Of a DNA stretch of 6,023 nt, positions 1-5,623 are shown in pieces (within the stretch, counting starts at the first letter, position 1; every line of letters begins with the position of its first letter). A program made the position numbers and the translations under genes. The notes under the pieces were generated by a model. It was not told the origin of the DNA, did no database searches, and saw only the letters and a program-made list of their open reading frames with translations. Source of the stretch: Acidobacteriaceae bacterium (GTDB lineage Bacteria; Acidobacteriota; Terriglobia; Terriglobales; Acidobacteriaceae); NCBI GenBank assembly GCA_003156235.1, contig PMGP01000075.1:2225-8247 (forward strand), read 5' to 3'.

Positions 1-66
1 TACGTCCACTCCAGCCCGGAGCACACCCAGCTCCAGTACCGGATGTATGCCCCATCGTACCTCTGA
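1..66 (+). CDS. C-terminal tail of an upstream gene, possibly a tyrosine recombinase (partial)
   Basis: Frame 1 is open from the first base to a TGA at 64-66 and encodes 21 residues beginning YVHSSPEHTQ. A tyrosine followed by a short polar segment of the form YVH-S-PEH resembles the end of phage-type integrases, where the nucleophilic Tyr sits in an RYxH context just before the C-terminal helix. The stop is followed within 7 bases by a strong hairpin terminator, which supports a real gene end. With only 21 residues visible, the family is a guess from motif resemblance and the gene could be something else. The 5' part lies outside the window. Confidence 0.4.
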   Translation, partial: YVHSSPEHTQLQYRMYAPSYL

Positions 67-72
67 AATGCG

Positions 73-99
73 CGCGAGCCGGGGTTTCTCCGGCTCGCG
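73..99 (+). terminator. Hairpin terminator after the left-edge gene
   Basis: CGCGAGCCGG (73-82) and CCGGCTCGCG (90-99) form a perfect 10-bp stem with a 7-base loop, starting 7 bases after the TGA of the left-edge gene. The stem is followed by a C/T-rich stretch (TCCCCCTCTTC), not a clean T run, so termination efficiency is uncertain. The stem strength and position make a transcription-terminator role the simplest reading. Confidence 0.65.
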
Positions 100-131
100 T
101 CCCCCTCTTCGATGAGGCTTGGCCTGTAACA

Positions 132-147
132 CGCTTTCCCCAAAGCG
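132..147 (-). terminator. Short hairpin just downstream of the RHH-like gene (weak terminator candidate)
   Basis: CGCTTT (132-137) and AAAGCG (142-147) form a perfect 6-bp stem with a 4-base loop. It lies 4 bases beyond the stop codon of the minus-strand gene ending at 152. The flank downstream on the minus strand (TGTTAC) has almost no T tract, so this is a weak intrinsic terminator at best. Confidence 0.35.
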
Positions 148-151
148 CGGA

Positions 152-358
152 TTAGCGGCCTTTCTTCGCCGCGACCTTGGCTTTGGGAGTTTTGCCGAGT
201 ATATCCTTGGCGGCAATGCGGGCGAGTCCCAGCAGGATGCCGGAATTGCTGAGGATGGCCTCCGGCCATAGGGCGCTGGCCGCGGCCTGGAGGAGTTTGT
301 AGTCCTCCTCGCTCATTTTTACATTCACCTGGATTGTCCGCTTGCCGCCGTCGATCAT
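152..358 (-). CDS. Small ribbon-helix-helix-like DNA-binding protein (hypothetical)
   Basis: This is a 68-aa protein. Residues 6-14 (KRTIQVNVK) form an alternating hydrophobic strand. Residues 16-30 (SEEDYKLLQAAASAL) form a helix. After a turn with SNSG near residue 37, a second helix follows (GILLGLARIAAKDIL, about 40-54). Strand, helix, turn with Ser/Gly and helix is the order of ribbon-helix-helix (Arc/MetJ/CopG-type) proteins, which dimerise through the strand to bind DNA. The last 14 residues are Lys-rich (GKTPKAKVAAKKGR), which would add nonspecific DNA affinity. Start choice: ATG at 356-358 keeps the whole strand. However, AGAAAGG abuts the ATG with no spacer, so an in-frame TTG at 371-373 or a shorter form from Met15 cannot be excluded. 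There is no toxin partner beside it, so an antitoxin role is unsupported. A transcription regulator or a plasmid/island accessory protein is more likely. Confidence 0.65.
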   Translation of the reverse strand: MIDGGKRTIQVNVKMSEEDYKLLQAAASALWPEAILSNSGILLGLARIAAKDILGKTPKAKVAAKKGR

Positions 359-396
359 CCTTTCTGGTATCAACCATTGGGATGCAAAACACAAGC

Positions 397-414
397 ATAC
401 TATTGATACTATTA
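397..414. promoter_or_regulatory. Tandem 9-bp direct repeat, possible operator of the RHH-like gene
   Basis: ATACTATTG (397-405) and ATACTATTA (406-414) are adjacent direct copies differing only in the last base, followed by a related GTATTA. They lie about 40 bases upstream of the RHH-like start, where the promoter should be. The minus-strand reading offers TATA-like hexamers such as TAGTAT. RHH repressors commonly bind tandem short repeats in their own promoters, so autoregulation is a reasonable inference. The repeat itself is directly visible; binding is not shown. Confidence 0.35.
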
Positions 415-611
415 GTATTACGATGAATCGAAAGACATTCCGGGCTGCTGTAAAGGAACTTTCATTTGACTTCCGAGGGTATCCTCTGCAAGAGTTACCG
501 TCGGGAACCTCATTCACAGAATTCTGTTCCGTAATTTTTGCTTCATCGGCATTCCACCGAAGCCGTGTTCGTTTGAGAACCGGGCCGCACAAAAAACCAA
601 AGAATGGAAAC

Positions 612-618
612 AGAGAGG
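612..618 (+). promoter_or_regulatory. Ribosome binding site of the signal-peptide ORF
   Basis: AGAGAGG lies 10 bases upstream of the ATG at 629. It marks 629 as the true translation entry of the RHS locus. The GTG at 808, which opens the long RHS frame, has no comparable purine-rich sequence before it. Confidence 0.6.
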
Positions 619-628
619 ACGTTGAACG

Positions 629-811
629 ATGCGTACGCGAGCGAGTTTGATTGGATTGGGTCTGGCGTTGTTGGCAATGAGCGCGGCGGCGCAGGTGACA
701 GGCAGCGGTACAGCAGGGACAGTTCCAGTCTTCACCGGCAGCGGCACAAGTATTGGGAATTCGAGCGCCCCGATCACCGTCAGCAGCACTGGTAACGTCG
801 GGATCTTGTGA
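629..811 (+). CDS. Signal-peptide leader ORF, probable detached N-terminus of the RHS protein
   Basis: This is a 60-aa ORF with a good ribosome binding site. Residues 1-21 form a textbook Sec signal peptide: a basic MRTR start, the hydrophobic core SLIGLGLALLAMS, and a likely cleavage after AAA-21 before QVTGSG. The mature part is Gly/Ser/Thr-rich (GTVPVFTGSGTSIGNSS) and ends with GNVGI followed by L and a stop. In large secreted bacterial proteins this style of leader usually runs on as GNVGIGTTSP and introduces a long extracellular chain, so the stop straight after GNVGI looks premature. Its TGA (809-811) overlaps the GTG (808-810) of the RHS frame as GTGA. Two explanations are possible: a broken N-terminus left by an internal deletion or frameshift, or a short secreted peptide whose termination couples translation into the RHS frame. 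I favour the first. Confidence 0.65.
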   Translation: MRTRASLIGLGLALLAMSAAAQVTGSGTAGTVPVFTGSGTSIGNSSAPITVSSTGNVGIL

Positions 812-3800
812 AAGGTTCCTATCAATATAAGCATGACGACCTAACAACCGGGGCCAAAGGGTTTCCCTACGGCCTGAGTTTCGAGCGTTCTTACGACTCA
901 GGAGCGCAAGGTAGCGCTGGACCTCTGGGCTCCGGTTGGACACACAATTATGCCATTACGGCCACAGTTAACAGCGATGGATTCACCGGGATGGGCCAAG
1001 CCTCCCCGCTCAGCGCGGTTAGATCTATCGTGGCTCTCTATGTATCCTCCGACCTCGTCAACGGACAGACAGCACCAAATAACGTCTCCCTTGAAAACTT
1101 CGTTCTGGAAACGGTAGTCAATCGCTGGTTTACCGACAGCTTGACAGGAAACGTCGTCAACGTCTCGCAGGGCTGGAATAGCGAAGAGTTCACACTGATG
1201 GCAGATGGAAGCTATGCGCCGCCATTGGGTTCGGCCACGATCTTGGACGGGAGCAGCACGAGTCTCCGGTATCGCACAAAGACGGGCGTTACCATGAACT
1301 TCAATTCATCTGGCCAAGTCTCTTCCTGGAGCAACGCGGCAGGCGCGTCTGTCAGCTTCAGCTACACCGGCGGAGTTCTGTCCAGCATTTCAAATTCGGC
1401 AACCGGCCGTTCTCTTTCCCTCAGCTACAGTGGATCGCAGATTAGCTCGGTAACCGATGGAACCCGCACCGTGTCCTATGGCTATAGCAGCGGCAATCTA
1501 ACCAGTTTTACCGACGCGCTCACCCAAAAGACAACTTTTGCTTACGATACCAGCGGCTCCTATGACACAACGGGTGTGGGCCACCTGACGCAGGTCTATT
1601 ATCCATCGAACCCGAGCAATGCTTTTGTAACCAACTTCTATGATGGTCTGGGAAGAGTGTTCAAGCAAAATGATGCCCTCGGCAATCAGACCCAGGCATT
1701 CTTTGCCGGCTCGCGCACAGAAATTGATGATCCAGTTGGGAACCGGCACGTTTGGTACAGCGATCCGCGCGGAAATGTTCTGGAAGAAATTCAGGATTAC
1801 GGCCCTTCACCACATCTGAATATCACCGTCTCAAGCATTTATAACGCTCAGAGCGTACTGCTCACCACGGTTATGCCCGAGGGCAATTACGCCACATATA
1901 CTTACGACAGTCTCTTCAACCCTCTGACCATCACGCAGACTCCCAAACCTGGGTCGCCGTTGTCACCACGGGTGCAGAGATTCACTTACACCACGCCCGT
2001 GTCTTCGTTGCCGAACTTCGAGGAGGTGTATCAGTCCACCGATCCGAACGGAAATGTCAACACATTTGCTTACAATTCGACAGGCACCGTTTCGCAGATC
2101 ACTCAGCCAACCGTGTCAAAACCGGGGGTTGGCAGCAGTGCGCCGATACAGACTTTTACCTACACGTCCATCGGCTTGCCCCAGACTGCCACGGATGCGG
2201 AAGGGCGCGTCACGCGCTATGACTATTATTCGGGGAACGCTGACCAGGTGCAGAAGCTGACGGTCGATTACAACAATCTCAAGCTGGTAACCCAGTACGG
2301 TTATGATAGCTATGGCGACGTGAATTCAGTCACCGACGCGAATCTGCATACCACTACGAGCATATTCGATGCGTTGCGCCGGGTCTCGCAGGTCAATGCG
2401 GCCGTCTCTGGAGTACAGACCAACTACACCTATTACCCCGACGGGCAAGTGCATACCACCGCACGGCAAGTGTCTACGGGAAGTTGGGAGACAACTCAAT
2501 ATACCTATACGCTTGCTGACAACATCAGCGTGGTGACCGACCCGCTCGGCAACACGACGACCACCACTTACGATGCCGATGACCGGGCGCTCACGCTAAC
2601 GCAACAGGTGAGCGCAACCATGAACCGCCAGCGCACATACAGCTACGACGCGCTGAGCCGCCTCTATCAGCTCAGCGACACAAGCGCCGGCAGTCCAGGT
2701 ACTCTGCTGGAGACACACAGCTACACGCTGAACGGTAATCCGCTAAGCTTTATCGATGCCAACAGCCACACCACTAGCAACGCCTACGATGGCTTCGACC
2801 GGCTGAGTCAGACGACCTATCCAGATGCAACCACCGAGTTGTACACGTATGACGCCAACGGCAATACGCTGCAAAAGACGGTGCGCTCGGGCCAGACCAT
2901 CGTCTTCACCTACGATGCGCTGAATCGCGCCAGCACCAAGACGCCGCAAAATGAGGCTGCGGGCCAGGTGAGCTACGGTTACGATCTCACAGGGCGTCTG
3001 CTGCAGGCCTCGGACGGATCGAGCACTGCTCCCTATCAGGTGGCCTATGACACAGCGGGCCGTGCCAACAGCTATACCGACCAGCAAGGGCGCAACACTC
3101 AGGTGCAATATGACGGCGTCGGCAATCGTACCCGGTTGCAGTGGCCTGCCAATACCAACGGATCAAGCGCCTACTATGTCACCTATCAATATGACGCGAT
3201 GAATCGCATGTCGGAGATCGACCAGAACGGGTCAACCTCCACGCCGTTGGCCAAATACCAATGGGATCTGCTCTCGCGGCAATCGCTGATTACCTATGGG
3301 GACGGCACGACGGATTCGTACAGCAACTACGACGCGGGCGATAACCTGCAAACACTGACGCAGACCTTCGCGGGCGCGAACAACAGCGTCACTTTTAGTT
3401 ATGGGTGGCAGAAGAATCATCAGCGGGCTTCGACAGGAGTAAGCAACGGTGCATTCCAATACATCCCGACCGTGGGCACAACCAGCTACGGCACGGCCAA
3501 TGCGAACAATGGCTACACCACGGCGGGCGGCTCCAGCCTTACCTATGACGGCAACCAGAATCTGACTTTCGACGGCGTGAATACTCTGACCTACGATGCA
3601 GAGAACCGGCTCGTCCAGGCGCAGAACGCGGCGTGGGGCACGAGCACCTATCTCTACGATCCGCTGGGCCATCGCAAGCAGAAGCAGGTGACCAGCCCCG
3701 GCTGGCAAGTGACGACCCAATTCGTGTTGGCAGGCAATGAAGAGATCGCCGACTACAACGGCACGGGCGCGGGCGCTCCCTTGATGATGACGGTGCGCGG

Positions 3801-4791
3801 CGCGGGCGGACTGCCGGTTGCGGCCATTACGCCCGCCGAGTACGGCGAGTCGCTGACGGCGGTCTACTACCACCACGACGTGATGGGCAGCACGGTGGCC
3901 GTCACCCAGGGTGGCGATTCAGGCGCTTCCGAGGCCTACACCTACAGCGACTTCGGCGCTCCCGGCGCGGGATCGTGGGCCACTTATCGATATGCAGGCT
4001 ACCGCTACGACAACGAAACCGGACTCTACTACGTCAACGCCAGATACTACAACCCAAACCTCGGACGCTTCTTGCAGACCGATCCGATTGGGTTGAGCGG
4101 CGGAACGAATCTGTATGCCTATGTCGGAAATGATCCGGTTAATCTGGTTGATCCGACGGGGCTCATTTGTGCTGTTCAGGATCAGGGATCACAAGGTCAG
4201 TCTGCGTCACCTACCTACCTAATAATGGTGGGACAGTCCGGAATTGCTGGGGCCAGTGGTGATAATCACAATGTAGGAAATCTCTTCAATATGGCTGCCC
4301 AGACATATGCCAATCAGCTTGCTGCAAATGGCGCAAACCCAATTATTGTGCAGGTTGGAAGTGTGCAGGATATGGCTTCGGCGCTCACATCCAACGGTTA
4401 TATTGATGGAGGTGTGTCGTATTTTGGACATGCGGGTGCGATTGGTACATCAGGTGGAAATTACACATCTGCACTTTTCGTGGGAGCGGGTACTGGAGCC
4501 GACACGAATCTGACGGCCGGCAATGTTGGCGCATTGTCTGGCGCTAACCTTGGACCAAACGCTAGTATTACATTAAACGCCTGCAATGCTGGATCTGTGT
4601 CAGGGAGCGATCCGTCCATCGCCCAATCAATCTCAAATCAGCTTAACCGTGGTGTTTATGCTTATCAGACAGGAATGTTTTTCAGTAGCAGTCCAAATGC
4701 AACTTACCCGTCCGTCGCGCCTTCAAGTCTGCCCGTTTATATGGATCCCTTGAGAGGTGCTAGTCCTATTCCATTCACTCCACATAGGTGA
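808..4791 (+). CDS. RHS/YD-repeat protein with C-terminal caspase-like domain (5' end probably damaged)
   Basis: The protein has 1327 aa. RHS proteins build a hollow beta-cocoon that holds a variable C-terminal toxin until delivery. Residues 2-50 (KGSYQYKHDDLTTG, then FPYGLSFERSYDS and GPLGSGWTHNY) match the conserved opening of secreted RHS cores. Degenerate YD repeats run from about 278 to 950, for example YDADDRALTL, YDALSRLYQL, YDANGNTLQK and YDALNRASTK. The core terminus spans about 1061-1119: RYAGYRYDNETGLYYVNARY, GRFLQTDPIGL, NLYAYVGNDPV and DPTGL. Asp1092 and Asp1115 lie in the DP motifs typical of self-cleaving RHS cores, so release after Leu1119 is expected. Residues 1120-1327 are the variable C-terminal domain, described separately. 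No signal peptide is in this frame. In-frame codons just before the GTG read R-R-D-L and are closed by TAA at 793-795, so GTG 808 is the first usable start, yet it lacks a Shine-Dalgarno sequence. The protein would be cytoplasmic unless the leader at 629 is fused to it by frameshifting. The candidate immunity gene follows at 4895. Confidence 0.9.
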   Translation: MKGSYQYKHDDLTTGAKGFPYGLSFERSYDSGAQGSAGPLGSGWTHNYAITATVNSDGFTGMGQASPLSAVRSIVALYVSSDLVNGQTAPNNVSLENFVLETVVNRWFTDSLTGNVVNVSQGWNSEEFTLMADGSYAPPLGSATILDGSSTSLRYRTKTGVTMNFNSSGQVSSWSNAAGASVSFSYTGGVLSSISNSATGRSLSLSYSGSQISSVTDGTRTVSYGYSSGNLTSFTDALTQKTTFAYDTSGSYDTTGVGHLTQVYYPSNPSNAFVTNFYDGLGRVFKQNDALGNQTQAFFAGSRTEIDDPVGNRHVWYSDPRGNVLEEIQDYGPSPHLNITVSSIYNAQSVLLTTVMPEGNYATYTYDSLFNPLTITQTPKPGSPLSPRVQRFTYTTPVSSLPNFEEVYQSTDPNGNVNTFAYNSTGTVSQITQPTVSKPGVGSSAPIQTFTYTSIGLPQTATDAEGRVTRYDYYSGNADQVQKLTVDYNNLKLVTQYGYDSYGDVNSVTDANLHTTTSIFDALRRVSQVNAAVSGVQTNYTYYPDGQVHTTARQVSTGSWETTQYTYTLADNISVVTDPLGNTTTTTYDADDRALTLTQQVSATMNRQRTYSYDALSRLYQLSDTSAGSPGTLLETHSYTLNGNPLSFIDANSHTTSNAYDGFDRLSQTTYPDATTELYTYDANGNTLQKTVRSGQTIVFTYDALNRASTKTPQNEAAGQVSYGYDLTGRLLQASDGSSTAPYQVAYDTAGRANSYTDQQGRNTQVQYDGVGNRTRLQWPANTNGSSAYYVTYQYDAMNRMSEIDQNGSTSTPLAKYQWDLLSRQSLITYGDGTTDSYSNYDAGDNLQTLTQTFAGANNSVTFSYGWQKNHQRASTGVSNGAFQYIPTVGTTSYGTANANNGYTTAGGSSLTYDGNQNLTFDGVNTLTYDAENRLVQAQNAAWGTSTYLYDPLGHRKQKQVTSPGWQVTTQFVLAGNEEIADYNGTGAGAPLMMTVRGAGGLPVAAITPAEYGESLTAVYYHHDVMGSTVAVTQGGDSGASEAYTYSDFGAPGAGSWATYRYAGYRYDNETGLYYVNARYYNPNLGRFLQTDPIGLSGGTNLYAYVGNDPVNLVDPTGLICAVQDQGSQGQSASPTYLIMVGQSGIAGASGDNHNVGNLFNMAAQTYANQLAANGANPIIVQVGSVQDMASALTSNGYIDGGVSYFGHAGAIGTSGGNYTSALFVGAGTGADTNLTAGNVGALSGANLGPNASITLNACNAGSVSGSDPSIAQSISNQLNRGVYAYQTGMFFSSSPNATYPSVAPSSLPVYMDPLRGASPIPFTPHR
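4165..4791 (+). other. RHS C-terminal variable domain with caspase-like (clan CD) His/Cys pair
   Basis: These are residues 1120-1327 of the RHS protein, just after the DPTGL boundary. A linker (ICAVQDQGSQGQ) leads into a predicted alpha/beta pattern. The order is strand TYLIMVGQSG, helix NLFNMAAQTYANQLAANG, strand NPIIVQVG, helix VQDMASALTSNG, strand GGVSYFGHAG with His1208, a loop region, strand ASITLNACNAG with Cys1259, then helix IAQSISNQLN and strand GVYAYQTG. A His followed by small residues at the end of a hydrophobic strand, and about 50 residues later a Cys at the end of the next strand, is the dyad layout of caspase-like cysteine peptidases (caspases, CHAT, MARTX-type CPD). Order and motifs are seen; the fold and activity are inferred. 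It may be the toxin itself or a processing protease. Hand-counted GC is about 49% over 4201-4440, against about 69% in two sampled 60-base lines of the 3' core (3661-3720 and 3781-3840), which fits C-terminal exchange. Confidence 0.65.
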
Positions 4792-4925
4792 CATATGTAG
4801 GTGCCCACGAAGATTTGGTTATTGCTCAAGCACAACTTCATGAAAATGGGCGTGATGCGCTGGATTTTCCAGAAGAGATTGGAGGAAAGACAAAATGGCA
4901 ATTCTCGAAAAGGTGCCCAGTGTGA
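4788..4925 (+). CDS. Shifted-frame 45-codon stretch, possible displaced end of the toxin domain
   Basis: Directly after the RHS stop, the frame opened by a TAG at 4785-4787 and a GTG at 4788 runs 45 codons to a TGA at 4923-4925. The encoded residues look like real protein: TYVGAHEDLVIAQAQLHENG is an amphipathic helical stretch, followed by RDALDFPEEIGGKTKWQF. Codon choice (gtt, att, gct, caa, gaa) resembles the AT-richer variable domain just upstream. One base lost or gained near 4780-4790 would join it to the RHS frame and extend the protein to about 1372 aa. It would then overlap the start of the 195-aa gene by 31 bases, as toxin and immunity genes often do. Alternatives are a decayed remnant of another toxin tip, or chance. 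It has no ribosome binding site of its own, so independent expression is doubtful. Confidence 0.4.
   Translation: MTYVGAHEDLVIAQAQLHENGRDALDFPEEIGGKTKWQFSKRCPV
4881..4885 (+). promoter_or_regulatory. Strong ribosome binding site of the 195-aa gene
   Basis: GGAGG, within GGAGGAAAG, stands 9 bases before the ATG at 4895. It is the best Shine-Dalgarno sequence in the window and fixes the start of the downstream gene. No promoter or terminator is evident in the 103 bases after the RHS stop, so cotranscription with the RHS gene is likely. Confidence 0.75.
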
Positions 4926-5482
4926 CTACAATCGGCGCAGCGGCTGCAATGATTGTTTTTTTGATCGCGCTATATGCTTCTATGCCTGTTTCTGGCCAGA
5001 GTGCGACTCGGAAATCCAGCAACTTTGCCCTTTGGAACTTCGATGAGGTAAACCATACATGCCGCGCAAAGGGCCGATTACAAGACAAAGAATACTGCGA
5101 ATCTAAACTCATGGATCAGATCGTCGCAAAGGGAAAGGATGCAATTCCGATACTCATTTCCCAGCTCACCGACACCCAGGAATCGAAGGAACCGATCTAC
5201 GACTATTGGAGCCAGATGACCGCTGGGGATATCGCCTACTTCATCCTCAACGATCTCTTCACTGACTCCGATTGGACAACTTTTAATATGCCGGGGTTGG
5301 AGGCGTTAAAGGGAAACTGCCATGGCGCATCGGAGACCTGTTGGCATGATGTTATAAAGAAGCACGGGAGGAAGTTTGTCCAAGATCAATGGCTTGCCGC
5401 CTGGAGCACGAACAAGGACCGCGTCTATTGGGACACGCGGGCGCGGTGTTTTCGAATATCTCCGAACGCACGAGTCAAGTAG
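4895..5482 (+). CDS. Membrane-anchored or exported hypothetical protein, candidate immunity protein
   Basis: This is a 195-aa protein. Residues 11-30 (TTIGAAAAMIVFLIALYASM) form one hydrophobic segment, followed by PVSGQ. It is either an N-terminal anchor or an uncleaved or weakly cleaved signal peptide, and places the remaining roughly 160 residues outside the cytoplasmic membrane. The soluble part has five cysteines (56, 68, 142, 149, 185) that could pair in an oxidising periplasm, a helix KGKDAIPILISQLTD, an aromatic acidic segment EPIYDYWSQMTAGDIAYFIL, and a Trp-rich end (QDQWLAAWSTNKDRVYWD). I do not recognise a named domain. The composition recalls uncharacterised proteins of Acidobacteriota, an impression only. 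Placement immediately after an RHS variable domain, in the same direction and without a terminator between, is the usual position of the cognate immunity gene. That role is inferred from context; a structural or stress-related periplasmic protein is possible. Confidence 0.8.
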   Translation: MAILEKVPSVTTIGAAAAMIVFLIALYASMPVSGQSATRKSSNFALWNFDEVNHTCRAKGRLQDKEYCESKLMDQIVAKGKDAIPILISQLTDTQESKEPIYDYWSQMTAGDIAYFILNDLFTDSDWTTFNMPGLEALKGNCHGASETCWHDVIKKHGRKFVQDQWLAAWSTNKDRVYWDTRARCFRISPNARVK

Positions 5483-5623
5483 CCTGAGTGATCCGGCATC
5501 GAAAATGAATACCAATCTTATTCGTGCTGGCTTCGGGCCACAAGGGGTAAGTTCTGACCCACGACCGCTGCCCCTTGTTTTCAATCGCTTGCGGGGGTCA
5601 CAAATCAGGGCCAAACTCAAAGT
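5483..5623. other. Short spacer between the candidate immunity gene and the integrase
   Basis: This is 141 bases between convergent genes, with no gene I can support. It contains the inverted repeat at 5540-5578 and a second smaller pair, TGACCC (5555-5560) and GGGTCA (5595-5600). Being adjacent to the 3' end of an integrase, it could carry recombination sequences, but I see no tRNA gene and no direct repeat shared with the left edge. Confidence 0.5.
5540..5578 (+). terminator. Inverted repeat, weak terminator or recombination-site candidate
   Basis: ACAAGGGG (5540-5547) and CCCCTTGT (5571-5578) are perfect complements separated by 23 bases and followed by TTTC. The large loop makes it a poor intrinsic terminator. 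Its place between the 3' ends of two convergent genes suits a terminator, while its place next to an integrase end also suits an arm or core site for recombination. I cannot choose between these from sequence alone. Confidence 0.3.

Larger units (their letters stand above)
359..628. other. Gene-free spacer between divergent loci
   Basis: No convincing gene is visible here on either strand. The part next to the RHH-like gene (about 380-430) is markedly AT-rich and should hold that gene's promoter. The right part should hold the promoter of the plus-strand RHS locus, but I could not place convincing -35 and -10 boxes. A plus-strand open frame across 342-650 has no ribosome binding site and no recognisable protein features. 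The minus-strand frame continuing upstream of the RHH-like start is probably chance. Confidence 0.5.

Noticed and set aside
342..650. Plus-strand 102-codon open frame
   Set aside because: It has no ribosome binding site at 342 or at the internal ATG at 423, no recognisable protein features, and overlaps the starts of both real genes.
359..943. Upstream extension of the minus-strand RHH-like frame, including a hydrophobic stretch VFRFIVILIVSIVCLCFAS
   Set aside because: The hydrophobic run comes from an AT-rich spacer. The extension crosses the signal-peptide ORF and the RHS start, and an RHH protein with such an extension would be abnormal. The short form from 358 explains the domain.
2743..3108. 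Minus-strand 121-codon open frame inside the RHS gene
   Set aside because: It is antisense to well-conserved YD repeats and has no protein features of its own.
3232..3876. Minus-strand 214-codon open frame inside the RHS gene
   Set aside because: It is antisense to the high-GC YD-repeat region; the Arg/Ala/Val-rich composition is typical of the complement of GC-rich coding DNA.
4801..5046. Plus-strand open frame of 81 codons after the RHS stop
   Set aside because: It overlaps the 195-aa gene in another frame, has no ribosome binding site, and its composition (Cys- and Arg-rich) is not protein-like, unlike the competing frame at 4788-4925.
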